A DNA stretch of 64,000 bases from Neisseria meningitidis (GTDB lineage: Bacteria > Pseudomonadota > Gammaproteobacteria > Burkholderiales > Neisseriaceae). Below, piece after piece: positions 45,439 through 57,558 of the stretch; the first letter of the stretch is position 1; every line of letters starts with the position of its first letter. Made by a program: the position numbers and the translations under genes. The stretch is taken from NCBI GenBank assembly GCA_923184405.1, contig OV299793.1, positions 135,878 to 199,877 of the forward strand, written 5' to 3'. The notes beneath the pieces were generated by a model. It was given only the letters and a program-made list of their open reading frames with translations, did no database searches and was not told the DNA's origin.

Positions 45439-45921
45439 GACTCACGCCTGTGATCTGTTCTATAGTAAAACACCCAAAAACCAGTGTCCAGTAATTTCAG
45501 CACAGAAGATCCAATAAGACAATAGATGTCTCCTCGAAAAAAACTTTAAGCCCCTCCCCAGAAGAACAGGCCAGGCCAAGTGCGGAGTGTTTGCAGCTTA
45601 CCTGGAAGGATACAAACTCCCAACAGATAAGTGTGTTGCTCAAACCAGGGCTCAAGATAGACAACTGCAACCCTTCTAGCTTATAGAATGGACTACCGAG
45701 ACAATACGCCCTTTTGAAAAGATACGTTTCCCTTTAGCCGAAAACAGATCGATTCAGCAGCGGAAATAACAAGAAATTCTTTAAAATCAGCAGCGGAGGA
45801 CACAATGAAATGTCCGAATGGGGATGTCCCGGGCGGCAAAAATCATCAATGCTGCCGACTGCCATACTATGAAAGCTACAAATGATGCATCGATCAAACA
45901 ATATACCGCTTTAAGAAAATC
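45439..45921. other. Spacer with no recognisable gene
   Basis: About 480 bases between the symporter start and the lpxA terminator. Open frames are short and lack codon structure, and I find no repeat family in it. It falls within the low-quality block, so a promoter for the symporter is expected here but cannot be named with confidence. Confidence 0.5.
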
Positions 45922-45960
45922 GATGCCGTCTGAAACGCTGTCGGGGTTTCAGACGGCATC
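45922..45960. terminator. Inverted uptake-sequence pair after lpxA
   Basis: GATGCCGTCTGAAAC and GTTTCAGACGGCATC pair perfectly over a 9-base loop, 13 bases past the lpxA stop on the minus strand. Confidence 0.88.
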
Positions 45961-45972
45961 AAAAGGGTACGG

Positions 45973-46752
45973 TCAGCGGATGATGCCGCGTGCCGATTGT
46001 GCGAAAAGTCTCGGAATACGGCAAGCTCGGCTTGGGTTTCGGCGTGGCGGAGAATGTCTGCCTTGGCATCTTCAAACGGAATGCCGCGATGATGAGGGTT
46101 TTGTACACGTCATTGACGGCGGAAATCTGCTCTGCGGTAAAACCGTTGCGGCGCATGCCTTCGCTGTTGAGCCCCGCCAGTTCGGCGCGGTAGCCTGATG
46201 CCATAAAGTAGGGCGGCACGTCTTTGTGTACGCCTGCTGCAAACGCGGTCATGGCATAGTCGCCGATACGGCAGAAGTGGAAAACCAGCGTGTAGACGCC
46301 CAAAACGACGTAGTCGCCGATGATAACGTGTCCGGCAAGCGAGGCGTTGTTGGCGAAGATGATGTGGTTGCCGACCAAACAGTCGTGCGCGAATTGGCAG
46401 TACGCCATAATCCAGTTATTACGTCGCAGATACGGGTTTCGCCGATACCGGTTACCGTACCTAAATTAAAGGTGGTGAATTCGTCGGATGGTGTTGCTGT
46501 TACCGATATTCTGTCTTTAAACGCCTCGTCGCGGTAATTTTTGTCCTGCAAAATTTCGCCGAGGCTGACAAAATGAAAAATGCGCTTGTTTTCGCCGATG
46601 CTGGAGAGACAGTTCATGACGGCGTGCAGGCCGATTTCGGTATTAGCGCCGATTCAGACGTTAGGACAGATAACAGTGTACACGCCGACTTTGACGCTGG
46701 AGTCTAGTTCGACTTTGAAGTCAATGACGGCGGTCAGGTAGATAAAGGTCAT
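45973..46752 (-). CDS. lpxA: UDP-GlcNAc acyltransferase LpxA (degraded)
   Basis: LpxA, about 258 residues, performs the first acylation of lipid A synthesis in the cytoplasm. A left-handed beta-helix of hexapeptide repeats is seen in [24 protein letters not shown] and [26 protein letters not shown] is the C-terminal motif. The start region ([19 protein letters not shown]) carries substitutions against the expected MTLIHPTAVIDPKAELDSS. Shifts lie near 46540, 46410 and 46020. It ends in a GIIR-type tail before TGA. Last gene of the lpxD-fabZ-lpxA run. Confidence 0.87.
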
Positions 46753-46797
46753 CTTTATCATTTCCTGTCGTGTTACCACAAAGATGAGTTTCTTTAT

Positions 46798-46829
46798 TAG
46801 GTCGTCTGAAAACTTTCAGACGACCTTTT
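46798..46829. terminator. Variant uptake-sequence hairpin after fabZ
   Basis: AGGTCGTCTGAAAA and TTTCAGACGACCT form a hairpin using the variant core GTCGTCTGAA, followed by a run of T on the plus strand and A on the minus strand. Confidence 0.75.
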
Positions 46830-46838
46830 TCTGAACGC

Positions 46839-47287
46839 TCAAACCACGCGTTTGGCACATATGATGATGGCTTCGACGGCGACTTGCCCGTCCACTTTGG
46901 CAACGGCGTTGAATTTGCCGATGCCGCGTAAGCTGGTCAGCAGCTCGACTTCAAAGACGAGTTGGTCGCCAGGGATGACTTGGCGTTTGAAACGGGCTTC
47001 GTCTATGCTGGCGAAGAAGAAGAATTCGTTTTCTTTGCGCCCGCCTTCGCTCAAAATCGCCAACGTGCCGCAGGCTTGCGCCATCGCTTCGATGATGAGT
47101 ACGCCGGGCATCACGGGCAGGTCAGGAAAGTGGCCTTGGAACTGGGGCTCGTTTATGCTGACGTTTTTAATCGCGGTCAGGGTTTTCATCGGCTCGAAGG
47201 CGGTGATGCGGTCGAGCTGGAGAAACGGATAGCGGTGGGGGATGAGTTTTGGATGTCTTTGGCTTCGATGGGGAGTTGTACGTCCAT
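46839..47287 (-). CDS. fabZ: 3-hydroxyacyl-ACP dehydratase FabZ (frameshifted)
   Basis: FabZ, about 149 residues, dehydrates 3-hydroxyacyl-ACP in fatty acid synthesis. [13 protein letters not shown] starts at 47285-47287. One A is missing near 47245 ([17 protein letters not shown]). [20 protein letters not shown] holds the catalytic His and Glu. It shares the 3-hydroxyacyl-ACP pool with LpxA and LpxD, which explains its place between them. Confidence 0.92.
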
Positions 47288-47320
47288 GTCTGTCGTATTC
47301 CTTGAATAAAGTCGGTTTGG

Positions 47321-48367
47321 TTATTTGCTGTCTTGACAGGCATCTGAAAGCTGCTGCTCCAGTGTTTTGAGCCGTTTGTTCATTTCGCTTAAGCGGTGGA
47401 TGTAAACAGCGTTGCGCGCCCATTCTTTATGGGTGGACATCGGGAAGATGCTAGCGAGGTGTTTGCCGCTTTCGGTAATGCTGTGGGTGACGGACGTGCC
47501 GCCGCCGATGGTGGTTTTGTCGGCGATTTCGATGTGTCCGACCGTACCGACGCCGCCGCCGATGATGCAGTAGCTGCCTATGGTTACGCTGCCTGAGATG
47601 CCGGTTTTGGTGGCGATGACGGTGTGCGAACCGATTTTGCAGTTGTGTCCGATTTGGACTTGGTTGTCGATTTTGGTGCCGTTGCCGACGGTGGTGTCGC
47701 TCATCGCGCCGCGGTCGATGTTGGTGTTCGAGCCGATTTCTACGTCGTCGCCCAGCGTTACCGCGCCGGTTTGCGGGATTTTAAACCATGAATCGCCGGC
47801 AAAAGCGAGTCCGAAACCGTCCGCGCCGATGACCGCGCCGCTGTGGATTTCGACGCGTCTGCCCAGTGTGCAGCCGTAATAAACGACGGCGTTGGGATGC
47901 AGGACGACTTCGTCGCCCAGTTTGCAATCGTGTTGGACGACAGCGTTTGCCAAGATGCGGCAGCCTTCGCCGAGCACGGTGTTTGCGCCGATGTAGGCGT
48001 TCGCGCCGATTTCGCAGCTTGCGGGAACGGTGGCACTCGGTTCGACGACGGCGGTCGGATGGATGCCGCCGCGCGCTTTGACGACGGGTGAAAACAGGCG
48101 GGCGACTTTGGCGAAATAGAGATAGGGGCCGTCGGCGACAATCAGGTTGCGCCCTTCAAATCCGTCTGCCGCTTTGGCGGAAACGATGACCGCGCCCGCG
48201 CTGCTGTCGTGGACTTCGGCTTTGTATTTCGGATTGGCAAGGAAGCTGATGTGTTCCGCCTGCGCGTCTGCGAGCGGGCGCACGGCGGTAACGGAAATGT
48301 CCTCGCCGCGCCATTCGCCGCCGAGCCGCGCGGTGATTTGGGACAGGGTGTAGGTGGCCGGAATCAT
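47321..48367 (-). CDS. lpxD: UDP-3-O-acylglucosamine N-acyltransferase LpxD
   Basis: Intact 348-residue LpxD, the third lipid A enzyme, adding the N-linked 3-hydroxyacyl chain. The uridine-binding N-terminal domain (to about 100) includes [13 protein letters not shown]. The beta-helix follows, with [31 protein letters not shown] and the catalytic-histidine region [17 protein letters not shown]-terminal helix ([15 protein letters not shown]) ends it. One of the few undamaged genes in this cluster. Confidence 0.95.
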   Translation of the reverse strand: MIPATYTLSQITARLGGEWRGEDISVTAVRPLADAQAEHISFLANPKYKAEVHDSSAGAVIVSAKAADGFEGRNLIVADGPYLYFAKVARLFSPVVKARGGIHPTAVVEPSATVPASCEIGANAYIGANTVLGEGCRILANAVVQHDCKLGDEVVLHPNAVVYYGCTLGRRVEIHSGAVIGADGFGLAFAGDSWFKIPQTGAVTLGDDVEIGSNTNIDRGAMSDTTVGNGTKIDNQVQIGHNCKIGSHTVIATKTGISGSVTIGSYCIIGGGVGTVGHIEIADKTTIGGGTSVTHSITESGKHLASIFPMSTHKEWARNAVYIHRLSEMNKRLKTLEQQLSDACQDSK

Positions 48368-48399
48368 GGTTTTCCTGTTCGGTATGCCGTCTGAAAGGG

Positions 48400-48961
<562 letters not shown>

Positions 48962-48967
48962 GCTGGA

Positions 48968-51358
48968 TTAGAACGTCGTGCAGAGTTGGAATTGGAAGCG
49001 TTGGATTTCGTCTTCCGGTTTTTTCTTCAGCGGGTAGGCGTAGCTGAATTTCATCGAGCATAAAGGCGAGAGCCAGGTAAACGAGCCGCCGGCGGAATAG
49101 CGCAATTCGTTGGCAAAGGTGAATTTATGGGTATAGAAGGTGCAGTAAATGTTTTGAACCATGCCGTAGATCGCGGAACCGCTGTTGTCGACGTAAGTTT
49201 CGCCGTCCGACACGCTGCCTGCGTCGGCAAACAAGCTCAGGCGGACGGTGCGCTCAGTCTTTCAGCGCCAGGCATCAGGAAGAGCAGCTCAGCGGAGACG
49301 TTGACTTTTTTGTTGCCGCCGTAGCTGAATTTTTCGCCGTATTCGTCATATACTTTCCGGACCGAGCGTGCCGCTTTCGTAACCGCGCACCGAACCCAAG
49401 CCGCCGCCGTAGAAGTTTTCAAAGAAGAGGGATTTCTTTGGTTCTGCCGTAGCCGCCAGCAATGCCGACTTCGCCGCCGAGCATCAGCGTGAAGGTTTTG
49501 CTTAAGGGGAAGAACCAGGTTTGGTTGTGGGTGGCGGAGTAGTATTGCAGTTTGCTGCCGGGCAGGGCGATTTCGGCGTTCACGCCCGTCAGGTAGCCGC
49601 GCGTCGGCCATAACGCGCTGTCGGTTTTGTTGCGCCCCAGCCGACGGTACCTTTGTACAGCCAGCCTTTGAAGCTGCCGTCTGTGCCGTCGGTTTTGCCG
49701 CATTTCTTGATAAAGTCGGCATAGTGTTTGGGCGCTTTGTTGTAGGTGTTGACGGTCAGGTGTTCTGCCACCAAACCGAAATTCACGCGGTCGTATTCGG
49801 TAACAGGCACGCTCATGCGGATGCCTGCGCCTGCCGTGGTGGTTTTATATTGTTTGATGCTGGTCGATGCTTTGCGCGGGTCGTAGGCTTTTCCGTAAAC
49901 ATCGTAGCCCAGGCTGACCCGTCTGCCGTGAAGTACGGGTCGGTAAACGACAGCGAGCCGTTGAGCGTGGTTTTGCTTCGTGAGGCGCGCAGGGCGGCTG
50001 ACTTGCCCGTACCGAACAGGTTGTCTTGGGAAACGCCTGCGGACATGACCAGGCTGGTATCCTGTACCCAGCCCGCGCTCAAGTCGAGCGAGTTGATGGA
50101 ACGTTCGGTCAGGCTCATGTTCAAATCGACTTTGTCGGGTGTGCCAGCAAGCGGGACGGCATCAAACTGTACGTTGTCGAAGTAGCCCAAAGCTCGACGC
50201 GCCTTTGGAGCGTTGCAGCTTGGAGGTGTCGTAAGGCGCGGATTCCATTTGGCGCAATTCGCGGCGCACGACTTCGTCGCGGGTTTTGTTGTTGCTGATG
50301 ATGTGGATTTCGTTGACGTAGATTTTCCGGCCCGGTTCGATGTGCAGGACGAAATCGACGGTTTTGGTTTCCGGCGTTTGGCAGCGGCTGTACGCTGATT
50401 TCGCTGTATGCGTAGCCTGCCGAGCCCATGCGGTTCTGAATCTCACCCAAAACGGCGGTCATCTGCTGACGTCCGTACCATTTGCCGGGCTTCATGGTCA
50501 GCAGTTTTTCCAGTTCGGCTTTGGGGACTTCGTTGGTGTCGCCTTCCGATGGAGACTTTGCCCAACGGAAACGTCCGCCTCCATGGACGGTGATTTTGAT
50601 GGTCTGCTTGGTTTTGTCTTCGTTGGTTTGGATGTCGGTATCGAGGATACGGAAATCGAAGTAGCCGTTGTTCTCGTAGAAGTCGGTTACTTTTTCCATG
50701 TCTTGGGCAAATTTCTGCTACCGTTGAATTGGTTGCTTCGTGTCAGCCATGTCCAAATGCTGCCGGTCAGCGACATCTGCCGCATCAGGTTGCGGTCGGA
50801 ATAGACTTGGCTGCCTTCAAATTCGATGTCGGTGATTTGGCGGATTTGCCTCGTCAATCGTGATGTCGATGTCGACGCGGTTGCGGGCGAGTTTGGTTAC
50901 TTGGGCGTGAGTTGGATATTGAGTTTGCCGCGCCCGAGGTATTCTTCTTTCAGGCCGGCTGACCGCCTGATTGAGTGTCGCCTGATTAAAGTATTGCGAC
51001 TGCGCCAGCCCGAACGATTCGAGGTTTTTCTTAATGGCGTCGTTTGCAGCAGTTTTGCGCCGGTGATGCTGAACGAGCCGATGGTGGGGCGTTCGATAAC
51101 GGTCAGCAGGAGCTGCCCGTCCAGCAGTTTCGACGCGTACGTCGTCAAAGAAACCGGCGGCGTACAGGCTTTGATGATGGCACTGCCGTGTGTGTCGTTC
51201 GTAGGTATCGCCGACTTTGACGGGCAGGTAGTTGAATACGGTGCTCGGCTCGGTACGCTGCAAGCCTTTGACACGGATGTCTTGGATGGTGAAGTCGGCA
51301 AATGCCAAAGGCGTATGCCCAACATCATCAGTGCGGAAGCAATCTGTTTCAGTTTCAT
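48968..51358 (-). CDS. bamA: Outer membrane assembly factor BamA/Omp85 (multiple frameshifts)
   Basis: BamA (Omp85), about 797 residues, inserts beta-barrel proteins into the outer membrane. It starts MKLKQIASALMMLG, a signal peptide, then five POTRA domains (FTIQDIRVKGLQRTEPSTVF; YVNEIHIISNNKTRDEVV) and a C-terminal barrel with SVRGYESGTLG, the conserved VRGF-type lid motif. It ends EIQRFQFQL-TTF with the aromatic terminal residue. About ten shifts interrupt it, the first near 51318. Essential in Neisseria, so it must be intact in the cell. It is placed between rseP and skp, as in many proteobacteria. Confidence 0.92.
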
Positions 51359-51414
51359 CGTAAGTTCCTTGTGGTGCGGAATGCGGTTTCAGACGGCATT
51401 CCGAAACGTAAAAT

Positions 51415-52754
51415 CTAACCGAGCAGCCGGGTAACGTCGTTGAAGAAGGCGACCGCCATCATCAGCATCATGAGGGCAAGCCCGAAGCGCAAACCGATGT
51501 TTTGGACGCGTTCGCCCAAAGGTTTGCCGCGTATCCATTCGGCAGTATAAAACACGAGGTGGCCGCCGTCCAAAACGGGGACGGGCAGCAGGTACAGCAC
51601 GCCGAGGCTGATGCTGACCAGTGCCAAAAATTCCAAATAACTTTGCAAGCCGAGTTCGGCGGACTGTCCGGCAATATCGGCAATGGTCAGCGGACCGAAA
51701 TATGGCTGACGGAGGCGTTGCCGCTGATTAGTTTGCCGAAAAATTTGAGGGTTGTCCACGAGTGGGAAACGGTTTTTTCCCAGCCCATGCCGAATGCGCG
51801 GATAACAGACGGACGGTAGCTGCGGCGGATTTGCGCGTCCCACGCCCTGTCCGGCTGCGGACAGGAGGCCGAGCGCCCGATCAGGGTGTGGTCGGACTGT
51901 TCGACAGTATCGGGGCGGATGTCGGCGGTATGGGTTTGTCCGGCGCGTTCGTAGTTCAGGGTGATTTTTTTGCCGGGGCTTTAGCGGGTCAGGTTTGCCC
52001 ATTCCTGCCATGAGGCGATGGGTTTGCCGTCGGCGGCAGTCAGCCTGTCGCCCGGTTTCAGGCCTGCTTTTTAGGCGGGGCTGCCTTTTTCCACGCCGCC
52101 AAGAACGGTTGTGATTTTAAAGGGCATCAGTCCGATGTAGCCTTGGCTTTTTGCGATTGTGCCGGCTTCCGGCGTGCCTACGGCATCGATGGTGCGGACG
52201 GTTTGCGCGCCCGATGCCGTCTGAACGCCGACGGCGACTTTGCTGGCTTCGAGGTTGAGGACGATTTCGGTTTGCGCGCTGCCCCAATCTGCAACGGGTG
52301 TGCCGTTGACGGATTGTAATTTGTCGCCGCTTTGGAAGCTGGCGCGGGCGGCAATGAAGTCAAGTTCGACTGTGCCGACGTACGGGCACAGTTCGGTTAC
52401 GCCGAAGGAAAAGCTCAGTCCGTACAGCAAAACCGCCAGTGCGAGGTTGGTCCAGCGGGCCAGCGGCGACGATGGCGATGCGTTTGGCGGGGTGTTGTTT
52501 GTCAAAAGCGTAGGGTAAATCGGCTTCTGATATTTCGACTTCGCGCGTGTCGACCATTTTGACGTAACCGCCCAACGGAATCGCAGCGAGGCACCATTAG
52601 GTGTCGCCGCGCTTTCGGGTGAAAACGGTTTGCCAAAGCCGACGGAAAAGCGTACGACTTTGACGCCGCACAAACTGGCAACATGTAGTGTCCGAACTCA
52701 TGCAGGCTGACCAAACATCAGGATGGCGAAGATAAACCCCAGAACGGTGTGCAA
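51415..52754 (-). CDS. rseP: Site-2 zinc metalloprotease RseP (multiple frameshifts)
   Basis: RseP, about 446 residues, cleaves transmembrane substrates in the inner membrane. The zinc site is VSLHEFGHY (HExxH) in the first span, with the third ligand in [10 protein letters not shown] near the C-terminus. PDZ segments include [19 protein letters not shown]. Start taken at TTG 52752-52754 ([15 protein letters not shown]); the real codon may be ATG. Shifts lie near 52710, 52600, 52460, 51870 and 51700, and stops at about 52073 and 51981. It lies between dxr and bamA. Its neighbours suggest an envelope-stress role, but no sigma factor gene is nearby. Confidence 0.9.
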
Positions 52755-52788
52755 ATGGGTTTCCTTTGATAACGATATTCAGACGGCA

Positions 52789-53970
52789 TCAGCGAACTGT
52801 GCCGATAAATGACTGTGATTGTAAGCGTATCCGGGCATCTAGCGCCAAGAGACCCCTTTGTCACCTATGCCTTCTGAAAAGTCTTGTGAAAGACAATGGG
52901 CGACGGTTTTGGCAATGTCAGTAAACTTAATCTGTCCGTCCAAAAAGGCGGCGACGGCGGCTTCGTTGGCGGCGTTCAATACGCAGGGCGCGGCTCCGCC
53001 TGCGTTCATGGCTTCATAGGCGAGCTTCAGGCAGGGAAGCGGTCAAAGTCGGGCTTTTGGAAGGTCAGCGCGGACAATGCGTCGAAATCAAGGTCGCCGA
53101 CACCCGAATCGATGCGCTCAGGCAAGCCCAAACAATAGGCGATGGGCGTTCGCATATCAGGATTGCCCAGTTGTGCCAACACGGAGCCGTCGCGGTAGCG
53201 CACCATGCTGTGTATCACGGATTGCGGATGGATGACGACTTCGAGCTTGTCAGGCGGACAGATAAACAGCCAATGCGCTTCAATCAGCTCCAAACCCTTA
53301 TTCATCATGGTGGCGGAATCGACGGAAATTTTGCGCCCCATGCTCCAATTGAGATATTTGACCGCTTGGGCGGGCGTAATGCCGTCGAACGTATTTAAAT
53401 CGGCGGTCAGAAACCGGCCGCCAGAAGCGGTCAGGATAATCGAAGCGATGCCGTGTTCGTTCAGACGGCAGGCAGTAATCGCGCGGCAAAACTTGGAAAA
53501 CGGCGTTGTGTTCGCTGTCGACGGGCAGCACTGCCGCGCCGTTTGCACGGGCGGTTTCCATAAACAACGCGCCAGAAACCACCAGCGTCTCTTTGTTCGC
53601 CAGATAAATGGTTTTGCCTTTTTGCGCCGCTGCGAGCGCGGAAGGCAGCCCCACTGCCCTGACGATGGCGCACATGACACCGCTGACTTCGTCGGCAGAC
53701 GCAACGTCAACCAATGCCTGCGCGCCCTGTAAAACCTGCGTCGCCGTGCCGTCGCGTTTCAACAGGGCTTCAAGCCGAGCGGCGTGTTCCGCATCGGCAA
53801 CGACGGCATATTCGGGGCGGAACGTTGACATTGAGCCGCCAATTTCTAGACCTGCTTATGCCCTGCCAGCGCGAATACGCGGAATTTTTCGGGGTGGCGG
53901 AGACAACATCCAGCGTGCTTTCGCCTATGCTGCCGGTACAGCCTAATATGGTCAGGACTTGTGGTGTCAT
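52789..53970 (-). CDS. dxr: 1-deoxy-D-xylulose 5-phosphate reductoisomerase (frameshifts)
   Basis: Dxr, about 394 residues, makes 2-C-methylerythritol 4-phosphate, the committed step of the MEP isoprenoid route. [19 protein letters not shown] holds the NADPH site, [13 protein letters not shown] and [18 protein letters not shown] the substrate and metal region, and [18 protein letters not shown] the flexible loop. Shifts lie near 53900, 53465 and 53035. Substitutions include KYLNWS where KHPNWR is expected. Its product feeds UppS, encoded two genes away. Confidence 0.92.
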
Positions 53971-53992
53971 AATGAGGATAACTTTATACCGG

Positions 53993-54021
53993 ATGCCGTC
54001 TGAAGCGTTTTCAGACGGCAT
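53993..54021. terminator. Inverted uptake-sequence pair between cdsA and dxr
   Basis: ATGCCGTCTGAA and TTCAGACGGCAT pair over a short loop, directly after the cdsA stop on the minus strand. Confidence 0.86.
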
Positions 54022-54025
54022 AGAA

Positions 54026-54822
54026 TCAATTTAAAACCGACATCATCGCCGCATAGACGCTGATAACGGCAATCAGGCTGTCGGTACGGTCGAACACGCC
54101 GCCGTGTCCTGGCAGTACTTGCTGCTGTCTTTGATGCCTGCCGCGCGCTTGAGCCAGCTTTCCAAAAGGTCGCCGCATACGCTGACAACGGTCAACACCA
54201 AACCGATTAACACGGTATCGAACCAGCCTGTATCGAATGCCAGCCAGTTGGCACTTCGTACGGCGGTCATGTACACGACCACGCAAACCGCGCCGCCGAT
54301 TGCGCCTTCCCAGCTCTTTCCGGGGCTGATTGTTTGTGCGATTTTGTGTTTGCCGAACGCCTTGCCGCTGAAATACGCGAAAACATCGGCAATCCACACC
54401 AAACCCATGACGGCGAGCAGCGGCAGGGCATTATCAGGATGCGGGCGCAGGGATACGAGCGCGAACCAAAACGGCATGATCAGAAGCCAGCCGACGGCAT
54501 AAACCTGCCAACCGCCGTTGAGCCTCCATTTAAATCTCAACCATAAAGGCATGATGGCGAGCCAAAATGCCAAAACAACATACCAAACCAAATTAGGCAG
54601 CATCCAGCCGCCCGCATAGGCAACCACGCCGAAAACCAAGGTTGCGACGAGGTAATGGTTGGTTTTGATTTTGCACAAGCCGCCCATACGGGCATATTCC
54701 CACAAGGCAATCAGGGCAATCAGTCCGCAAAATGCAGCCCACAACCATTGCGGCGCGTAAAACAGCATGCCCAGCATCAGCGGCAGCAGCCACATAGCGG
54801 TTATTACCCGTTGTTTCAGCAT
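54026..54822 (-). CDS. cdsA: Phosphatidate cytidylyltransferase CdsA (frameshifted)
   Basis: CdsA, about 265 residues, makes CDP-diacylglycerol for all phospholipids in the inner membrane. It starts MLKQRVITAMWLLPLMLGML and has about seven hydrophobic spans. The signature is the C-terminal CGDLLESWLKRAAGIKDSS. One base is lost near 54115, after which the frame reads LPGHGGVFDRTDSLIAVISV and ends AAMMSVLN. It is 12 bases downstream of uppS. Confidence 0.92.
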
Positions 54823-54834
54823 AATTTAGTTCCA

Positions 54835-55571
54835 TTACAGTTCGATAGGCAGTTGCTCGGAGGTGCGTCCGAACCGCCGTTCGCGTTTTTGGAACGAAGC
54901 GACGGCATCATCTAAGGCGGTTTCGTCAAAATCAGCCCACAGGATGTCGGTGAAATACAGTTCTGCATACGCCATCTGCCAGAGCAGGAAATTGCTGATG
55001 CGCGTTTCTCCGTCGGTGCGGATGAACAAATCCGGTTCCAGTGCATCGCCCAGCATCAAGTGTTTCGCCAGCGTGTCTTCTGTAATCTCGGATACGCCTT
55101 TGGCAATCAGTTTGTTTGCCGCCTGCAAAATATTCAGCGGCCGCCGTAATCGGCGGCAATGCTCAGGGTCAGGCATGTATTGTTTGCCGTCAACGCCTCC
55201 GCTTCTTCGATGCCTTGCAGAATCTGCCGGTTGAAGCGTTCGCGGCTGCCCAGTATTGTCAGGCGCATATTGTTTTCGTGCAGACGGCGTACCTGTTTTT
55301 GCAAAGCCTGTAAAAACAGCCCCATCAGGAACGAAACTTCGTCTTCGGGGCGGCGCCAGTTTTCGGTTGAAAAGGCAAACACGGTCAGATATTGCACACC
55401 CAGTTTGGCGCAATGCTTCACCATATTTACCAATGCGTCCAAACCGCGTTTGTGTCCCATTATGCGCGGGAGGAAACGTTTTTTCGCCCAACGGCCGTTG
55501 CCGTCCATAATCACGGCGATATGCTTGGGAATGGCGGTGTGTTCCAAAACGGCCTGCGTGCTGCTTTTCAT
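54835..55571 (-). CDS. uppS: Undecaprenyl pyrophosphate synthase (frameshifted)
   Basis: UppS, about 248 residues, a cis-prenyltransferase making the C55 carrier for peptidoglycan and capsule. I take ATG 55569-55571 (MKSSTQAVLEHTAIPKHIAV). IMDGNGRWAKKR carries the catalytic aspartate, and FAFSTENWRRPEDEV and LFIRTDGETRISNFLLWQ are signatures. A shift near 55140 (ADYGGRWNILQAANKL) breaks it. Followed by cdsA at 12 bases, and frr lies upstream. Confidence 0.93.
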
Positions 55572-55626
55572 GTCTGCCTTTCGCGGTTCGGCATTCAAAT
55601 GCCGTCTGAACGCCGAACCGTGCAGG

Positions 55627-56183
55627 TTAAATTGCCATCAAATCTTCTTCTTTGGCAGTCAGGAGTTTGTCGGCTTCGGTAATGTATTTGTCGGTCAGTT
55701 TTGAACCGCTTCTTCGCCGCGACGTGCCTCGTCTTCGGAAATTTCTTTGTCTTTGAGGAGTTTTTTGAAGTGGTCGTTGGCATCGCGGCGCACGTTGCGG
55801 ATAGAGACGCGGCCTTCTTCCGCTTCGCCGCGTACGACTTTAATCAGGTCTTTGCGGCGTTCATCAGTCAGCATGGGCATCGGCACGCGGATCAGGTCGC
55901 CGACAGCTGCCAGGTTCAGCCCCAAGTTTGAATCGCGGATGGCTTTCTCGACTTTGGCCGCCATATTGCCCTCAAACGGTTTCACGCCGATGGTGCGCGA
56001 GTCCGGAAGCGTTACGTTGGCAACCTGGCTGACGGGGACCATGCTGCCCCAGTATTCGACTTCCACTTGGTCGAGCAGGCCGGTATGCGCACAGCTGATA
56101 AACAATTTCGCCAGAATCTCGGTCAGTACTTCGACTGAACGCTGCATTTTTCCTTCGACTGTGTCTTCAATATCGTTGATCAT
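55627..56183 (-). CDS. frr: Ribosome recycling factor (C-terminal frameshift)
   Basis: RRF, 185 residues, splits post-termination ribosomes with [23 protein letters not shown] starts it. [20 protein letters not shown] and [20 protein letters not shown] are diagnostic. One base is lost near 55701, so the open frame ends QN; the restored tail is [14 protein letters not shown], then AKEEDLMAI and TAA 55627-55629. Single uptake sequence at 55601-55610 follows. Confidence 0.93.
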
Positions 56184-56215
56184 ATTGTTCTTTCAGTGGC
56201 ATAAGGTGCTCGGGC

Positions 56216-56250
56216 AGCCGTCTGAAACGCGCTTCAAACCTTTCAGACGG
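56216..56250. other. Inverted uptake-sequence pair upstream of frr
   Basis: GCCGTCTGAAA and TTTCAGACGGC face each other with about 13 bases between. It lies between the FUSC-type gene and frr, where it would end transcription of the former. Confidence 0.75.
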
Positions 56251-56316
56251 CATGAAAACTGTTAACTGCGAATAGTACCGTTATTCGGGCATGACGACAA
56301 GGTAGGCGTATTCAAG

Positions 56317-56351
56317 ATGCCGTCTGAAGCGGCAGGCGTTTCATACGGCAT
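56317..56351. terminator. Imperfect uptake-sequence pair after FUSC-type gene
   Basis: ATGCCGTCTGAAGC faces GTTTCATACGGCAT; the second arm differs from consensus by one base. It lies 13 bases past the membrane protein stop. Confidence 0.65.
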
Positions 56352-56363
56352 CGTGTCCGACAG

Positions 56364-57488
56364 TCAGCCGTGTTCCCGTGTTTCAAGCAGGCTTTGGCGC
56401 AAGTGTTGCATTCGTGGGCATCCAGCCATTTACGGCGAGTGCGTTGCAGCAGGATGACAAGGACGGAAATTTCCTGACGCATATTGGTGCTGAGCCAGAG
56501 GAAGCCCTGCCACTGGTAGTGGAGGTGCTTCGGCGAGGGCTCCCAGTTCGGGGTTGATAGCGGTGTCGAAGCGGATGCGGCAGGCATGTCTGCCGTAGAT
56601 AAGGGCGACGGTTTGTAGAAGGTCGGTTTGGAGCAGTGTGAAGTGGCGGTACAAGCAGCCGGATTTCGCAGCCGTTGAGTTTGGGAGATTGCAGCTTGGC
56701 GGCGGTGGTCAGGAGCAGCTCGGTGGTGTTGACAATTTTACGGTGGGCTGCTGCATGGCTTCCATCATGGCGGGGCTGATGCGGCTTTCGCCCGAGTGGC
56801 GGCGAGGTGGCTGCGGCATTGACCATGAGTGCGTTGATTTGGCGCAGTTTAACCATATTCTGCTCACATTCGCGCGTCATACGCCTGCCGTTGCAGATTT
56901 CGGCAATCATTTTGCTGCCAGTCGGTCAGGTTGTCAGCAAGCACGAAACGCCACATCAGTGTGGATTTCAGCGGCAGCAGTTTGGCGGCAGCAATGGCGA
57001 TGGCCGCGCCGATGAGGACGTTCATGGCAGCGCATCAGGCCGCTGTCGAACCATTCGCTGCCGTTGTCGCCGATGAGCATGCACATCGTCAGCCCCGCCA
57101 GCATAAGGACGTAGCCGTTTTTGCCGACCGCCGCCCAGCCGGCCAGTGCGCTTGCCATGCCGACGGTGAGGTAGAAGAGGAGGTTGACTTGGAAATAATG
57201 CTGGTTCAGCCACAAAACGCCCAAACCCGCGCCCAGCCCGATGACCGTGCCGAGCATACCTTCCACCGCCTTGGAGTAATCGCCCTTGAAACTGGAGCAT
57301 GCCGAGGAACACGAAGACGGTCACGCCTATCCATTCGCCGTGTTGGAGGTGGAGCAACCGGGCGAGAGTGCGGTGGCGAACAGGACGACCCCGCCGAGCC
57401 GCACGGCGTGGCGAGAGCGGCGGTGGCGGTAGCGTTCGTAGGAGCTGAGCCAGCGGCTGACGAGGCGGTTGCGTTGCGAGGTGTTCAT
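56364..57488 (-). CDS. FUSC/aromatic acid exporter-type membrane protein (disrupted)
   Basis: About 370 residues. An N-terminal block of five or six spans includes RLGGVVLFATAL, GLGAGLGVLWLNQHYF, LLFYLTVGMASALAGWA and GYVLMLAGLTMCMLIGDNGS. A cytoplasmic helical half follows, with AEICNGRRMTRE, HRKIVNTTELLLTTAAKLQ and LAEHLHYQWQGFLWLSTNMR-like pieces. This is the layout of FUSC/YccC-type putative efflux proteins. Start ATG 57486-57488 (MNTSQRNRLVSRWLSSYERY), end TGA 56364-56366. Shifts lie near 57350, 57290, 57030, 56900 and 56550. Substrate unknown. Confidence 0.78.
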
Positions 57489-57558
57489 ATCGGTTGCCGT
57501 CTGAAGCGGAAATGTGAAAAGCACAGGCTTCCCGAGGAAGAGAGGGTCTGTGCGGTAT

